A DNA stretch of 64,000 bases from Cyathus striatus (Eukaryota; Basidiomycota; Agaricomycetes; Agaricales; Nidulariaceae). Position 1 is the stretch's first letter. Each line of letters starts with the position of its first letter. This document shows, piece by piece, positions 10,836-22,137 of the stretch. The stretch lies in the NCBI GenBank assembly GCA_025738555.1, contig JAOVFP010000004.1, positions 6,510,001 to 6,574,000 of the forward strand, read 5' to 3'. Made by a program: the position numbers and the translations under genes. Under the pieces are notes generated by a model. That model searched no databases. It was not told where the DNA came from and worked only from the letters and a program-made list of their open reading frames with translations.

Positions 10836-11786
10836 TTGGAATTTTTTCTAGAATGTTTCATGCGACTGGAGCTGAAAGTTCGGAAAATCAGTTATTATAA
10901 CCGTCTTTATTTGCAAAGCCATTTCTCTTGGCGTATTTTTTTTGCTGCATCCCACTTCTTTACTTCCAAACCTACTCGAAATCCTCTTCAAAGGTCTTTT
11001 TGCTCTGTGTGTATTGAAATGTAAGACACCACATTTGAATTCTTAATCTACGAGCTAACTCTTAATGTATTAGGACATCCTACAATGACTTCTGGAAGAG
11101 AATGGCTGATGTGTTCGAAATACCAACCAGACGAGGTTTACTAAAATTTCGAACCTGCCGCAGCGGGGCAATATTCAACATGTTCAATCTCATTGTTCAA
11201 AATGATTACATGGATGTGGTTCAGCTGCCAAAGCAGTTTGTGCTTCTTCCTGAAGGTGGATACATGTTCAAGTGTTTGGTCTTTTGTGGGCCAGTAAGTC
11301 ACATTAGTCACTCTGATGCGAAATAGTATACTAACATCTTAGGACTTCGATGAATGGGATACTGGAAAGCCTTGCATTAACCCATACATTCCTTTCGACT
11401 TCACGGCATGGTCTCCGATGACTACATTCAGCTTGGATCAGTATGAGATCCTTCAGTACTTCTTAGATCGATGTACAGCTAATACATCAACTGCGGTCTT
11501 TGACTCAGTCTCAGAAAAATGGACACTGTGTTCTCAAAATGCGAGGCTGCTACTATTGGATCGGAAGGATAATGTGGTAGTTGTTTGGATTGGAGAAGGT
11601 TTTCTGGAAGATGGGCGACCTGGGTTTCCAAATCTTTATGTTGGACCAATTAAACGTTTCTGTACATACAACAGCGGGCGAGATTTTCTTTCTTCTCTAC
11701 CTATAGATCCATATCCAGACTCATTCTATGACCATCTTCCCGACCCATTTGAAGAAATGGGGAATGTCAATTTTCGCAATGTTTAG
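10836..11786 (+). CDS. Unrecognised protein next to the KDZ transposase, 282 aa
   Basis: Not recognised. Three exons, 10836-11020, 11074-11293 and 11343-11786, join with consistent phases through a GTAAGA...TTAG and a GTAAGT...TTAG intron, giving a complete frame. The second and third exons look strongly protein-like (ARLLLLDRKDNVVVVWIGEG, GFPNLYVGPIKRF). The first exon is rich in Phe and basic residues and is less convincing, so the true start may lie elsewhere. There is no HxD dioxygenase motif like that of the TET/JBP genes that travel with some fungal KDZ elements. It may be element cargo or an unrelated host gene. Confidence 0.55.
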
Positions 11787-13325
11787 TAATTAGTTAATAA
11801 TAATATGACCTTGACAACATTTCATTAAGTGCAATACAATGATCGACACCCAAGGTAGAACACGTGGTTAGCGAACACTTTGATGTGTGTTTGATGCTAA
11901 TTTTGGGTTTAACTCGGACTTAGGACTTCAACTCTCGTTCCACTGTGAATATCTGAGCTCACTCAAATACTAATGCCAACTGCTATATGGTATTTCTAGA
12001 GGCACAGAAAGCTGCCTTCTACTACACAAAGCTACCTATTAAATATGCTACAGAACATGGCTTTATGAGCTATATAGTTCATAAAGTAAACGTTTTAGAC
12101 TGGACACACACGTCTGGGATGAACCAGAGTAAATTAGGAATAGGCATACATACGAGCGCCAAGAATGTGCCTATATGGAAAGATAGAGAAGTACAATAAC
12201 TAGTCCTGCAGGAAGAATGCTCCATATGAAGGCGTGCTGCCGCATGCTTTAACGCATGGAAATGGGAACCGCTGAATAAGCCTGCCGGGAATGCCGAATC
12301 TCAGGCCAGGCCAGGCACCTATAATGTGCTGATGCACAGCACTGGTACAGCATGGTTAGATAGCGGCACTTGCCATGCCAGGGGTCTAGTCCTCATACCT
12401 TTTCCTATGACGCATTAACATTACTTCAGTAATCTATTATTAGGCTAGACGCGTGCTTAGCTCAATCTCCTGCCTTACTGGTAATTATTTCCCACCGATG
12501 TCGAGAATTGTTTTATTTACACTACATCTAACGTATCTCTATGAACTATCCTGCGTCTTTGAAATCAAGAGCATACCACTTTGAAGCGCAAACAAAAGTG
12601 TAATACATCTTAACTGTGTCCGGAAATTTTCCCACGCTCCTCATCGCCACGTTCACTCCTCAATTGCAATATTATCAGGTAGTGGTATATACACAACATT
12701 GAACACTCATCTAAGTCATGATTAAACCTCGTGGAACTATCATAAAGTACCTAGTTTAGTGCCACGTAATATAAAATAAAATATAATCAATTCCAGGTGC
12801 CTATGACATGCTGATGCACAGTGCTGGTACAGCGTGGTTAGATAGTGGCGCTTGCCGTGAGCCTAGTTCTCATGCCTTTCCCTATGATGCAATAGCATGA
12901 CTTCGATGATCTATTATTAGATTAGACGTGTGCGTAGCTCGGTCTCCGGTCTTACGGGTAACTATTTCACACCGATGTCGAGAATAAGCTCTGACCTCCA
13001 TGTTTCTATTCTTAGATGCTTTCCTACTTAGGCTAAAAATGTCCCTTATTAGCGCAAATCGTTCTCACGCTAGCTAATGGCCCGGGACCTCTACCTTAGT
13101 TATTAAATACAACCCATATTGTTATACTGTTTTTAAGTAGCGCATAGAATATAGAAATAATAATTTCATAGTAAGTAGCAGTGTGCTACGCGTATCATCT
13201 CCCCCCAACCAGTAAATGACTGTCCTCAGTCACTGTTCCTTTGTGTATTATCGCCATTCACATGCCTCTAACCTAACGTGAAGTCCCCACCTTATGTTAT
13301 CTCATCTGGAACCTGAGCTTAACCA
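11787..13325. other. Gene-free spacer with diverged repeats
   Basis: No gene seen. A direct repeat of about 195 bp occurs at 12313-12509 and 12795-12986 (both contain CTGATGCACAG, GGTTAGATAG, ATCTATTATTAG and ACCGATGTCGAGAAT). Between them, 12520-12760 is an isolated, diverged monomer of the satellite found at 15.65-17.9 kb, sharing the CCTGCGTCT, TTCCCACGCTCC and CAATTGCAATATTATCA blocks. Confidence 0.6.
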
Positions 13326-13472
13326 ATGACTCCAGCAAAACAAAATGGTGCTTGTCTTATCGCTGACACCGTGCCTCTATTTAATCGTCATTTATCTCCC
13401 CGTCCCTTCTCCGCAAGCATTTATTGTTACCTGCTATACTTTTATCCCTCTGCTTTCTATCGTTCTCGCTCT

Positions 13473-15282
13473 ATGTCTGACATCGTAATCTCGCCCAAAG
13501 ACATGGCCCAATGCCAGGAGATAGCTGCGAAGGCAGCTACTGCAGCAGCAGTGCATGCCATGGCCGAGGCAATTTCCGAGGTAAAGGCTAGGGTGGCGGC
13601 ACAACGTGCAGAAGCTGAGGTGCGTTGGATTGCTGAGGAGGCTGAGGAAGAGAGGCGGGCTGAAGAAGAGAGGCAGGCTGAAGAAGAGAGGTGGGCTGAA
13701 GAAGAGAGGCGAGCTGAGGCTGAGGCGAAGGTCCTACGCTTGAAAGCTGAAGCTGACACATTGGCTGCATCACTCTTACACGAGAATGAATCCCTCATGT
13801 CGCCTCTGGCTGGCTTAGTTTCTTCATTTACGGCCCTGGACGCCTCCACTGCCCCTCCTTCTCCTGCTATGGAGGAAAAGGATGAACTCCTTGGTAAGTC
13901 GCCTCTTCCTATTATCCAATTCTTGCTAACGCTACTTGCTTCATTTTTAGAAGACAATGTTTCTCCCCGGCTTGATCTATCCACTGTTGCTGCTGGAAAA
14001 CGCAAAGCTGCTTCCAAGCCCATTACCACTTTTGCGCCAGCTTCCAAGCGTCGCAAGATTCCTGGTGGTATAGAGACCACTGTCCCCTTAGAACAGATTA
14101 TCCCTCTGCCTGAGCGTGAGTTTCTTTTTTATTATTTATTTTATTTTTCTGACTATGTTTTAAGCTCCTACTCCTTCTGTGGCGGCTAGTGAGCCCGAGC
14201 CAGTGTCCACTTCTGGATATCACCTTCGTGACCGCTCCATTACTTCTGCCACAGCATCGACGTCACCATCCCATCCTTCCACCAAAGTCGCCACCAGAAC
14301 CCCTGCCAAAGCGGCTACTTCCAAATCTTCCAAGACTTCGAAGGCTTCGAGTAAAGCTACGGGTACTAAGGCAGTCAAGCGCACCCACGAGGATATGCCA
14401 CAGCTTACCTCGGATGAGCCGATCAACATTGAGCTCTTGCAGAACAACCTCCAGGAGCTCATCAAGCATTTCGGTGCTCGTGTCTGCATTAACTGTATCT
14501 CCCACGGCCACCCATGTGAATTCCAGGGTTTCGCCATCAAATGCGGTGCCTGTTCCCAAGTCTCTGCATCTCACTGCTCATTCTCAATTCCTCCTCCTAA
14601 CACCGAATTTGCGCTATCTGTTGCTCACTGTGCTGGAGACTCTTCTCTTTTTGGTACTTTTTTTTTTTTTTCACTTTTCTACTTTTTCTCTTACTAATGC
14701 ATCGTTCCTTTAGGCTTAAACGAGGCGTGCCGTGCTCTCGACTTGAGCCGTACTCGTGCATATCGTGCATTGCTAGCAGCTGAGTTGGAGCAGGTCAAGT
14801 ATGCTCAGAACTGCATCGCAGTGGTCTGTTGTTTGCAGGACATTGTGTTCCTTCACTCCCCAGATCATCTGCACGCTGTTGAAGGCCTCTCTCCAGATTT
14901 CACTCGCGACACTCTGGTCAACCTTAAGGAGATGGCTGACGAGTTAACCCCCTGGCTCCCTAATCCCTCCGCCATCTTTGCTCTTGAAAAGGCCTTGGAG
15001 TGCTCATTTGCCCTTCATACTTTCAATCTCCGCGCTACTTCTTCTTCAAAAATTACTGGCTTTCCTAACGCTAAAGAAACTGTTGCGATCAAGGATTTTG
15101 CCAAATCCCTTAAGCCTTGCAACCTTGGGAAACTGGGTGGTGTCTTTGGCAACAGCCAATTGTACCCCCTGTCACTCAAAGATTATTCTGGTGCCACACC
15201 TGTCCCTTCCGGTTCTTCTTCAGTCAGGGCTATTCGCGAAGGAAATACTGAGCACTCGGTTGATTTGGGTAATGAAGATTAG
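13473..15282 (+). CDS. Coiled-coil protein with binuclear-cluster-like Cys motif, 547 aa
   Basis: Exact family unknown. Exons 13473-13893, 13951-14115, 14165-14653 and 14714-15282 join in phase 1 through canonical introns. Residues 20-110 form an Ala/Glu/Arg-rich coiled coil that includes four EEERxA hexads encoded by an 18-bp repeat (about 13647-13718). Basic stretches such as KRKAASK and SKRRKIP look like nuclear localisation signals. In the third exon the spacing C-x2-C-x6-C-x8-C-x2-C-x7-C (CINCISHGHPC ... CGAC ... HC) matches fungal Zn2Cys6 domains, although the usual basic residues before the third Cys are missing. The C-terminal exon is helical. It may be a repeat-associated or transposon-linked DNA-binding protein. 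The Met at 13473 is chosen because the leader upstream is pyrimidine-rich. Confidence 0.75.
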
Positions 15283-15650
15283 GTAGTAGCTTCATGGACA
15301 ATTTAAATACTCGCATTGATGTACACACCTTGCTATTCTATGGCTTCTCATAAAATAAATTTTTCATTCTTGGTCTAAACATGTATGATTTACCACTTTA
15401 AATGTCTCTCAAGAATTAGCGAACTACTATCTTATGAATTAGTTGTTGTCAACGAAAGTCTGAGTGCTTGAAGTCATAGTGATGCGCACAGTTGATGCGT
15501 GATGCAACTTGTCCGCTGACTGATGCCAAAATTAACAGATCTCATCTCCGAGTTACATATAGTGGACTTCTCATATACGTCCACTTAGATTATGCATGTG
15601 TCATGATTGACTTCATCACTATCTTTCTAAACTCATTGCGCCTAGCATGC
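15283..15650. other. 3' flank of the coiled-coil gene
   Basis: AT-rich sequence with AATAAA at about 15354, a plausible polyadenylation signal for the upstream gene. Nothing else seen before the satellite begins. Confidence 0.4.
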
Positions 15651-17960
15651 TGTTCATGCGATTTCAAAAACACGACTAAACCTCATGGAAATATCACATC
15701 ATTGAGCGCGTCCATTTTAGTCCATTTTAAGGAAACATATCAACCCATCAAAACAATCCAGATTTGGGTAGATAGCATCACTCTTCATGATCTCGTTGTA
15801 TTCACACTACATTTAATGTATCTCTGTAAAGTACCCTGCGTCTCCAAAATCACGAGTATACTTCTCTGAAGTGTAAACAAAGATGCAATACGCAATAAGC
15901 CTGCGTTCACGTAAATTCCCACGCTTCAACAGTGCTAGCTAACATCACAATTGCAATATTATCAAGTGGTGATAATATCACACCATTCAACAGCTGCATA
16001 AGATGCGACTAAATGTTGTGGAATGGACAAAACATTGTGTGCATCTATTTTTAGAAACATACCCATGCATCAAAACAAATCCGATTAAGGTAAATCCCAT
16101 TACTCATCACCATCTCGTTCGATTTCTATGATATCTCATGCATTTCAGGAGGGTATCCTGCATCTTCCCATTCATGAACGTGTAATTCTGAGGTGCTAAC
16201 AATAATTCAATGCAATAAGCCTGCGTTCATGTAAATTCCCACGCTTCGACAGTGCTCGCTAACATCACAATTGCAATATTGTCAAGTAGTGATAATATCA
16301 CACCATTCAACAGCTGCATAAGACACGACCAAATGTTGTGGAATTGACATAACATTGCATGCACCTATTTCAAAAAACATACTCAGCCATCAAAACAAAT
16401 CCGATTAAGGTAGATCCCATCACTCGTCGCCATCTCATTCGATTTCCACGATATCTCAAGTACTTCTGGAGGGTATCCTGCATCTTCCCATTCATGAACG
16501 TGTAATTCTGAGGCGCTAACAATAATTCAATGTAATGAGCTTGCGTTCATGTAGATTCCCAAGCTTCAACAGTGCTAGCTAACATCATAATTGCAATATT
16601 ATCAAGTAGTGATAATATCACACCATTCAACAGCTGCATAAGATGTGACCACACGTTGTGGAATTGACACAACATTGCATGCATCTATTTTAAGAAACAT
16701 ACCCATGCATCAAAACAAATACGATTAAGGTAGATCCCATCACTAATCACATCTCGATTGATTTCCACAATATCTGACATATTTCTGGAGGGTATCCTGC
16801 GTCTTCCCATTCATGAAAGTGTAATTCTGAGGCGCTAACAATAATTCAATGCAATGAGCTTGTGTTCATGTAAATTCCCACGCTTTGACAGTGCTAGCTA
16901 ACATCACAAACGCAATATTATCAAGTTGTGATAATATCACACCATTCAACAGCTGCATAAGATGTGACTAAGTGTTGTGAAATGGGTACAACATTGCGTG
17001 CATCTACTTTATGAAAACATACTAACTGATCAAAACATACCAATTTGGATCAATCCCATCACTCTACACCATATCGTTTAATATCCACGACATTCACAAT
17101 TAGATCAGGTCATGATATTTTCATGAGATTAATTTATCGTCCTGGACGTGGCTAAACGTCGTGACATCATCACAACATTGCGTACATGTATTTTTTGAAT
17201 ACATACCAACCCATCAAAACAATCCCGATTTGAGCAGATCCCATCACTCTATGCCATCTCATTTTATTTCAACGACATCTGACTTAATTCTAAAATGTAT
17301 CCTTCATATTTTTAACCATGTACGTACCATTCTGAGACGCATCACATATGCAATATGTCTGCCCTGTTCCCAGAGAAGTTCCCACGCCCAGACAGTACTA
17401 CTATAGATCTAAACTGCAAAATTATGATGTAGTGACAATATCATGCCATTCAATAGTAGTGTAAGACACGACTAAATGTTGTGAAATAGGCACCAAATTT
17501 CGTCATGACGTAATTTAAAAGTGTTGTAGGACCCGACTAAATGCCGTGATAATATCGCAACCTTAAACCTGTCATTTGTTTTTAGAAATCATTCTAACCG
17601 AAGAGAACGAACCCAATTTGGGTTGATCCCTTCACGATTCGCCATCTTGTGTTTGTTACACAACATCTAACATATTGTTCTATGCATTTAGGAAAGCGAC
17701 GAGTTCAAATCCTGAAATGTCAAAAGAAGTGCAATACATCAAGATGATGCCCAGATGAATTTCCGCCACCAACCTCTTTCTGTTGATGTATTAATTACAA
17801 AATAATTATGTAGCGTTAATCACACCCCATCAAAGATTTGACTACGACGCGACCAAAAGTAGTGGTATTATCACAACATTGCGCGAATCTTTTCTAGGGT
17901 ACATGTCAACAGACACAAACAATTTTTATTTGGGTAGTTTTACTCATCCTCCCATATCTA
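15650..17960. repeat. 320-bp satellite array with diverging right half
   Basis: The landmark YTGYGTTCAYGTARATTCCCA occurs at 15901, 16221, 16541 and 16860, giving periods of 320, 320 and 319 bp. Units also share CAATTGCAATATTATCAAG, CACCATTCAACAGCTGCATAAG and AGGGTATCCTGC. Copies at 16-17 kb are closely similar. Those from about 17.1 kb on, and the first at 15.65 kb, are much more diverged. No gene lies within. Confidence 0.9.
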
Positions 17961-18113
17961 AGTGGTGGTTATTTAACGACATAGTTTTGATCTGGTGACC
18001 GGCTACACTCGTGATGTGAAGCCTAACACAAATATGGTACCCCATGTAAGTGAATAGCGTACCCTTCTAATCGTAAAATTGGAACCCCTCTGGAACACTA
18101 CCCACCCCGGACC

Positions 18114-18440
18114 ATGTGCCCAGTCTTGCCATCCATTGTACGTTCATTTCAACTTCCCACGAGGATGTACTTATTTATGTCAATAGCTGCCATGTTTCTA
18201 CTCACCACTTTTAGATTTTGGAAGGATCTCAGTATTGCTCAAGGAGGACTGCGAAATTTGTTACAAAGTAGAAGAACCAACTTCCCAATTCTGGCGTCCT
18301 TTATGCGTGATGGGATATTTTATTTCTTCGTTGTCTTTGGTGAGAGATACATAAAAATAAATCCAGATAGTGTGTCTACTAATCAAGGCATCGTTTAGTG
18401 ATTAATGTACTTCAGACATGGTGTTCGATCGATCCAAATG
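18114..18440 (+). pseudogene. C-terminal relic of a multi-pass membrane protein (DUF6533-like)
   Basis: A 94-codon open stretch reads MYLFMSIAAMFLLTTFRFWK ... FMRDGIFYFFVVFGERY, hydrophobic helices followed by an R-DG-hydrophobic motif like the C-terminal half of agaricomycete DUF6533-type membrane proteins. The following 40 bp (GTACTTC, GACATGG, TTCGATCGATCC) also match the paralogue at 39.1 kb, so the homology crosses an exon border. The upstream part of the gene is missing. The family assignment is tentative. The relationship to the 39-kb copy is clear. Confidence 0.5.
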
Positions 18441-18599
18441 CATCTGCGTTTAATGTCTCTTTCACCCCGTAAATTCCATCGCTTCTATTGTTTATCTAAA
18501 ACTTCCTCATATAAGTACAGGTGGTATTATGCAATGCAGTCGGTTACGGTCAGTTATAAATCATTTATTTCAATGATTAATATTTAGAAGACATTAGGG

Positions 18600-20050
18600 A
18601 TCTCGATTGATACTGAATTTGCGGCAAATATCAGATGCAAATGGAAATACAAGCACTTCCTCTGTGTCGCGATCAATTTTCTTTGCTCGCCCTGCACTTG
18701 GTACAACCAACACTTCTGTAGAACAACACGAAATGGATCGGGTTTAGACCTCCAGAGAGGTCGAGAGCGTTATTGATTGATACTATACCATTTTATCGGA
18801 CGATACATGGTCACTATGTGGTGTGGTTAGTATTAGCGTGGAATTTGGTTCTGTTGAGTGTGAGATGGTGGGGTCTAAGTGAGAATTTGGTTTAAGAAAA
18901 GGAAGGTGATGCGTTTTCTAATGAATATCATGGTATTTATGCGATTTCAAGTGTGGCGCAGTGGTCTTACTTTCAAGCTAAGGTTATGTTGTGAGAAGCT
19001 TCGATTTGGTTATCAGCACCTAAGCATGCGCAAGTGGTAGTGCAGTAAACGTAAGCGTAGCATTGCGGGCTTTCTAGATAGGTGATTCTTGGGACAGGCA
19101 CTGCACAGGTTTGTTTAGTGTAAGAGTGTTCGAGAATGAGCTAGATTAATGTATCTATATATGGATGAGTGTGGGTCCCAATTGTGTGATTTGTTATTTT
19201 TGTAGTGGGTTTGTTGAGTAGCGTGTAGTGAGTAAGCGTAAGCGGGGGTTGTTGTGTAGTGTTTCTTTCCACAATGCCAGTGGGAGTCCTTGTTATTTAT
19301 GCGTTTTGAAGTGTGGCGAAGGAAGGATAGTTTTAATCAGGGTATTTATATCAATGCGAGTATGTATAGCACTAGTAGCATGTGCACTTGTAGTGCTGTA
19401 TCGGCGAGTGTGGCGTTGTGGGCGTATTTTGTGTAAGAGATGGCCAAGATAGTAGCTGTACAGGTTTATTTATTGTAATTCGGAGTGGTGTTCTAGAACT
19501 GGCCAAAAAGTAGCCTTTGTACTTTCTGGTATCGCTTTTCAGTTACTTATGTTGAGCCATATAGGAATTATTTTATTCTCAAAATAAGTGGAGAACGTGA
19601 GGGTTAAAAGATCTTCTGTAGATATCGAGGCGACAACGCGTGGGCGCCAGTAAACACGTTTAACCGTAAGTATGATTTTACTTACAAGTAACTTACACCG
19701 GTGGAGATTTTACTTTTTGTTCAATTATTCCACATGGGCTGTAGCTTCATGCTGTACCAATTAGGTTATCGATGTGGAGGTAAATTTGGTGTTGTGGGCT
19801 ATCTTTATGAAGTTTTGGAGGTGTTCATTGAGATTTGTTGGAAATAGACGCCGAAAGATGCTCGTGATCTTTCCAAAAAGAACATTTCACACACAGATTG
19901 ATCCCACGCATCCGTGTCCGATATCCCGACAGGTCTCCTCCATCCCACCATCATCCATTACCCCTTCACTTTCCAGCACAGGCCCAACCATTACCAATAC
20001 CCAATTCATGTGCCAATTTATTCATCCAAAATGACGATCCCGCTACTGTA
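18600..20050. other. Gene-poor spacer
   Basis: No convincing gene. Weak similarity between 18930-19150 and 19280-19500 (each has a TTTATGCGNTTTNAAGTGTGGCG block, a GTAGTGC block and a CAGGTTTATTTA-like end) suggests an old direct duplication. Short ORFs are not protein-like. Confidence 0.4.
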
Positions 20051-20054
20051 GCTC

Positions 20055-21545
20055 AAACAAGTGAAAAACGTCGCCATCGGCAATCCGTCCAAGAAGGCTG
20101 AGGTGCGCGAGGTGGGCGTTCGGCGTTCGCTAGAACGTGAGTCCCTTTTCATTTGTTCTATTGGGTAGAGGTGTTGATTATGAGGGGTTTGGATGGTAGA
20201 TTGGCACAGTGTCTTAATCCACCCCACGCTCCGCGTCCTGACGTACGCCCCCCTCTTTCCCTCCGCACCATTGACTAAATAACAAGGATGTATGTAAAGA
20301 GACAGATAATTCCCTCATATCCCTCCTTCCGGCCCGCACATATCAAGACCTACTATACGCATTGGCCCATATTCAGCCTACAGATCCGCAGGCGCTCGCT
20401 GTTGCTCTTGCGCGTGCTCTAAGAGCCATAATGAGCGCTTCTGCGGATGTCCTGGGGCCCTCCTCTATGGGGTTTGAGGGTCCATTATGGAAGAGGGAAG
20501 GGGAGAGTTATGAGTGATTATGACGAGAGGTTGGTTAGAGCAGAGGTGGGTGATGCCGTTGATGGGTTGTTTCGGGTTCGTTCGTTCTTTGCTTTTCTCT
20601 TCCCTCTATTGTTCATTCTCGCCGCTTATTGACACGATGCATAGATCGACATCCTAGACACACTCCTCCCACACATTCAAACACCAAACATCCAAGTCCG
20701 CACACACATACTGCACTTCTTCGCCTCCTGCACCCGCACCACCACCCAACGCAGCTTATTAACATCCTAGACACCACCCTCCGAGCGTGCAAAGGAGGTG
20801 CGCACGAGGAGGGGCTGGGAAGTAACTCCGCTTAGGTCCGGGTGGGTTATCACGGAGCTTATAAGTATTATCCGCCTGGACGGTGTAAGACGGAGAGGCA
20901 GGAGGAGGAAATGAAAGCGTCCTAGAAGCCGCATTAAACCTCCTCGCCCCCATATGTCGCGATTCACCTGCTGTAGCGAGCGGGCTGGTTAAACCTGATC
21001 GGGAGGGGTATGCTCCCCTCAAGAGTGTATTGGGGTATGCGAAGGGGAGGAGGGTTGGGGTGCAGCTTGTGGGGTGTTTATGGTTCGTCCTTTCTTCCGC
21101 GCATCCCTTCTCTGTATTCTTAATCGAAGCTGACGCTGATGCACTTGATAGTCTAACACACGCCATCCGAGCATCTCTAACGACACCTCCCACAACTGTG
21201 CCCATTCAGGCGCTTGAAGATACTTGTGTAAGGACGGTGATTAATGTGGTTGGTGGGTTGATTAAGGATGAGAAGGTTGATGCTGGGGTTAGGATGAGGA
21301 GGTGTTATGTGCTTAGTGTGTTTCTTTTCCTCTTCTCTGTCTATTTCGGTACGGTGCAATAGAACGCTAGCTAATCTAATCCAACCTGATAGGTTACTTA
21401 GCTACAGACCACCCGATGATATGTCGTGCGATGATGGAGCAGGGGTGTGTGGAGAGTTTGGCGCTGCTTGTTAAGAGTATTGCGCCTGATGAGGTGGTGG
21501 AAGGGGATGAGGGGGAGGGGGTGGGGATGTCTATGTGTTGGGAGA
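20055..21545 (+). pseudogene. Gid5/ARMC8-like armadillo-repeat relic
   Basis: Several separated stretches read like ARMC8/Gid5, the ARM-repeat scaffold of the GID/CTLH ubiquitin ligase. Examples are KNVAIGNPSKKAE (from 20064), ALAHIQPTDPQALAVALARA (20359), IDILDTLLPHIQTPNIQVRT (20645), EAALNLLAPICRDSPAVASG (20926), VGVQLVGCL (21057) and YLATDHPMICRAMMEQGCVE (21395) followed by LVKSIAPDE. The order agrees with the family. Some gaps look like normal introns, but stops interrupt the coding at about 20772, and the match stops near 21540 without the remaining ARM repeats. It is most likely a 3'-truncated, decaying copy. A heavily introned gene is not fully excluded. Confidence 0.55.
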
Positions 21546-22137
21546 AAAAGAGAAAAATCGGCTTGTTGTCAATGATCTATACAGTTAATAACGATAGTAA
21601 ATGGATTTCGCTCTTCCTTGCTTCTTGTACTTAATAATAGTTTTAAAACTTCATGTTACATATCTTATATACTATCTCACGCTTTATCTAATTGTTCTTC
21701 TACCTTCGGTACCAATTCCTTTCGAGTCCAAGCTTTCTGTAGCGCAATGCGCTGGATTATCATCAACGGAGCTATGCACTAATGATACATCAGTAATTCT
21801 TCATAAACATCTGTACAGACTATGGTCAATTACCTGTACGTATACAAAACACTGCAGTGTTATAATCAAAGCAAGACTGTGCGATATGAACGGGATCAGT
21901 ACCTGGATATTGCAATGTCGGCTGCGAAGAGGGCAAGTGTGGACCCCTCGGTTTCGATGGGGGCTTTGCGCAGTACGACGAGTTTGAGATCTTGACATGT
22001 AAGCTTTATTCTGATGTTCAAAATCACGAACAAGTGGTGTTGAATATTTTACGGCTGTACTGGGCTTACGAAGGTAAGAAAGGTATCATGTACTTAATCG
22101 TCCGGTCCATCATGTGAGCGACTACATAATACAGACA
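21546..22137. other. Spacer 3' of the AIM9-like gene
   Basis: No gene recognised. Short ORFs here lack protein-like composition. The segment separates the ARM-repeat relic from the convergent AIM9-like gene. Confidence 0.4.

Noticed and set aside
10836..11786. TET/JBP-type dioxygenase beside the KDZ transposase
   Set aside because: No HxD iron-binding motif or other dioxygenase signature is visible in the spliced protein.
13457..14080. 207-codon minus-strand ORF rich in Ala and Ser
   Set aside because: Antisense shadow of the Ala/Glu/Arg coiled coil of the plus-strand gene, which has consistent exon phases.
17690..17730. tRNA B-box-like sequence GAGTTCAAATCCT
   Set aside because: No matching A box or cloverleaf, and it is part of a diverged satellite unit.
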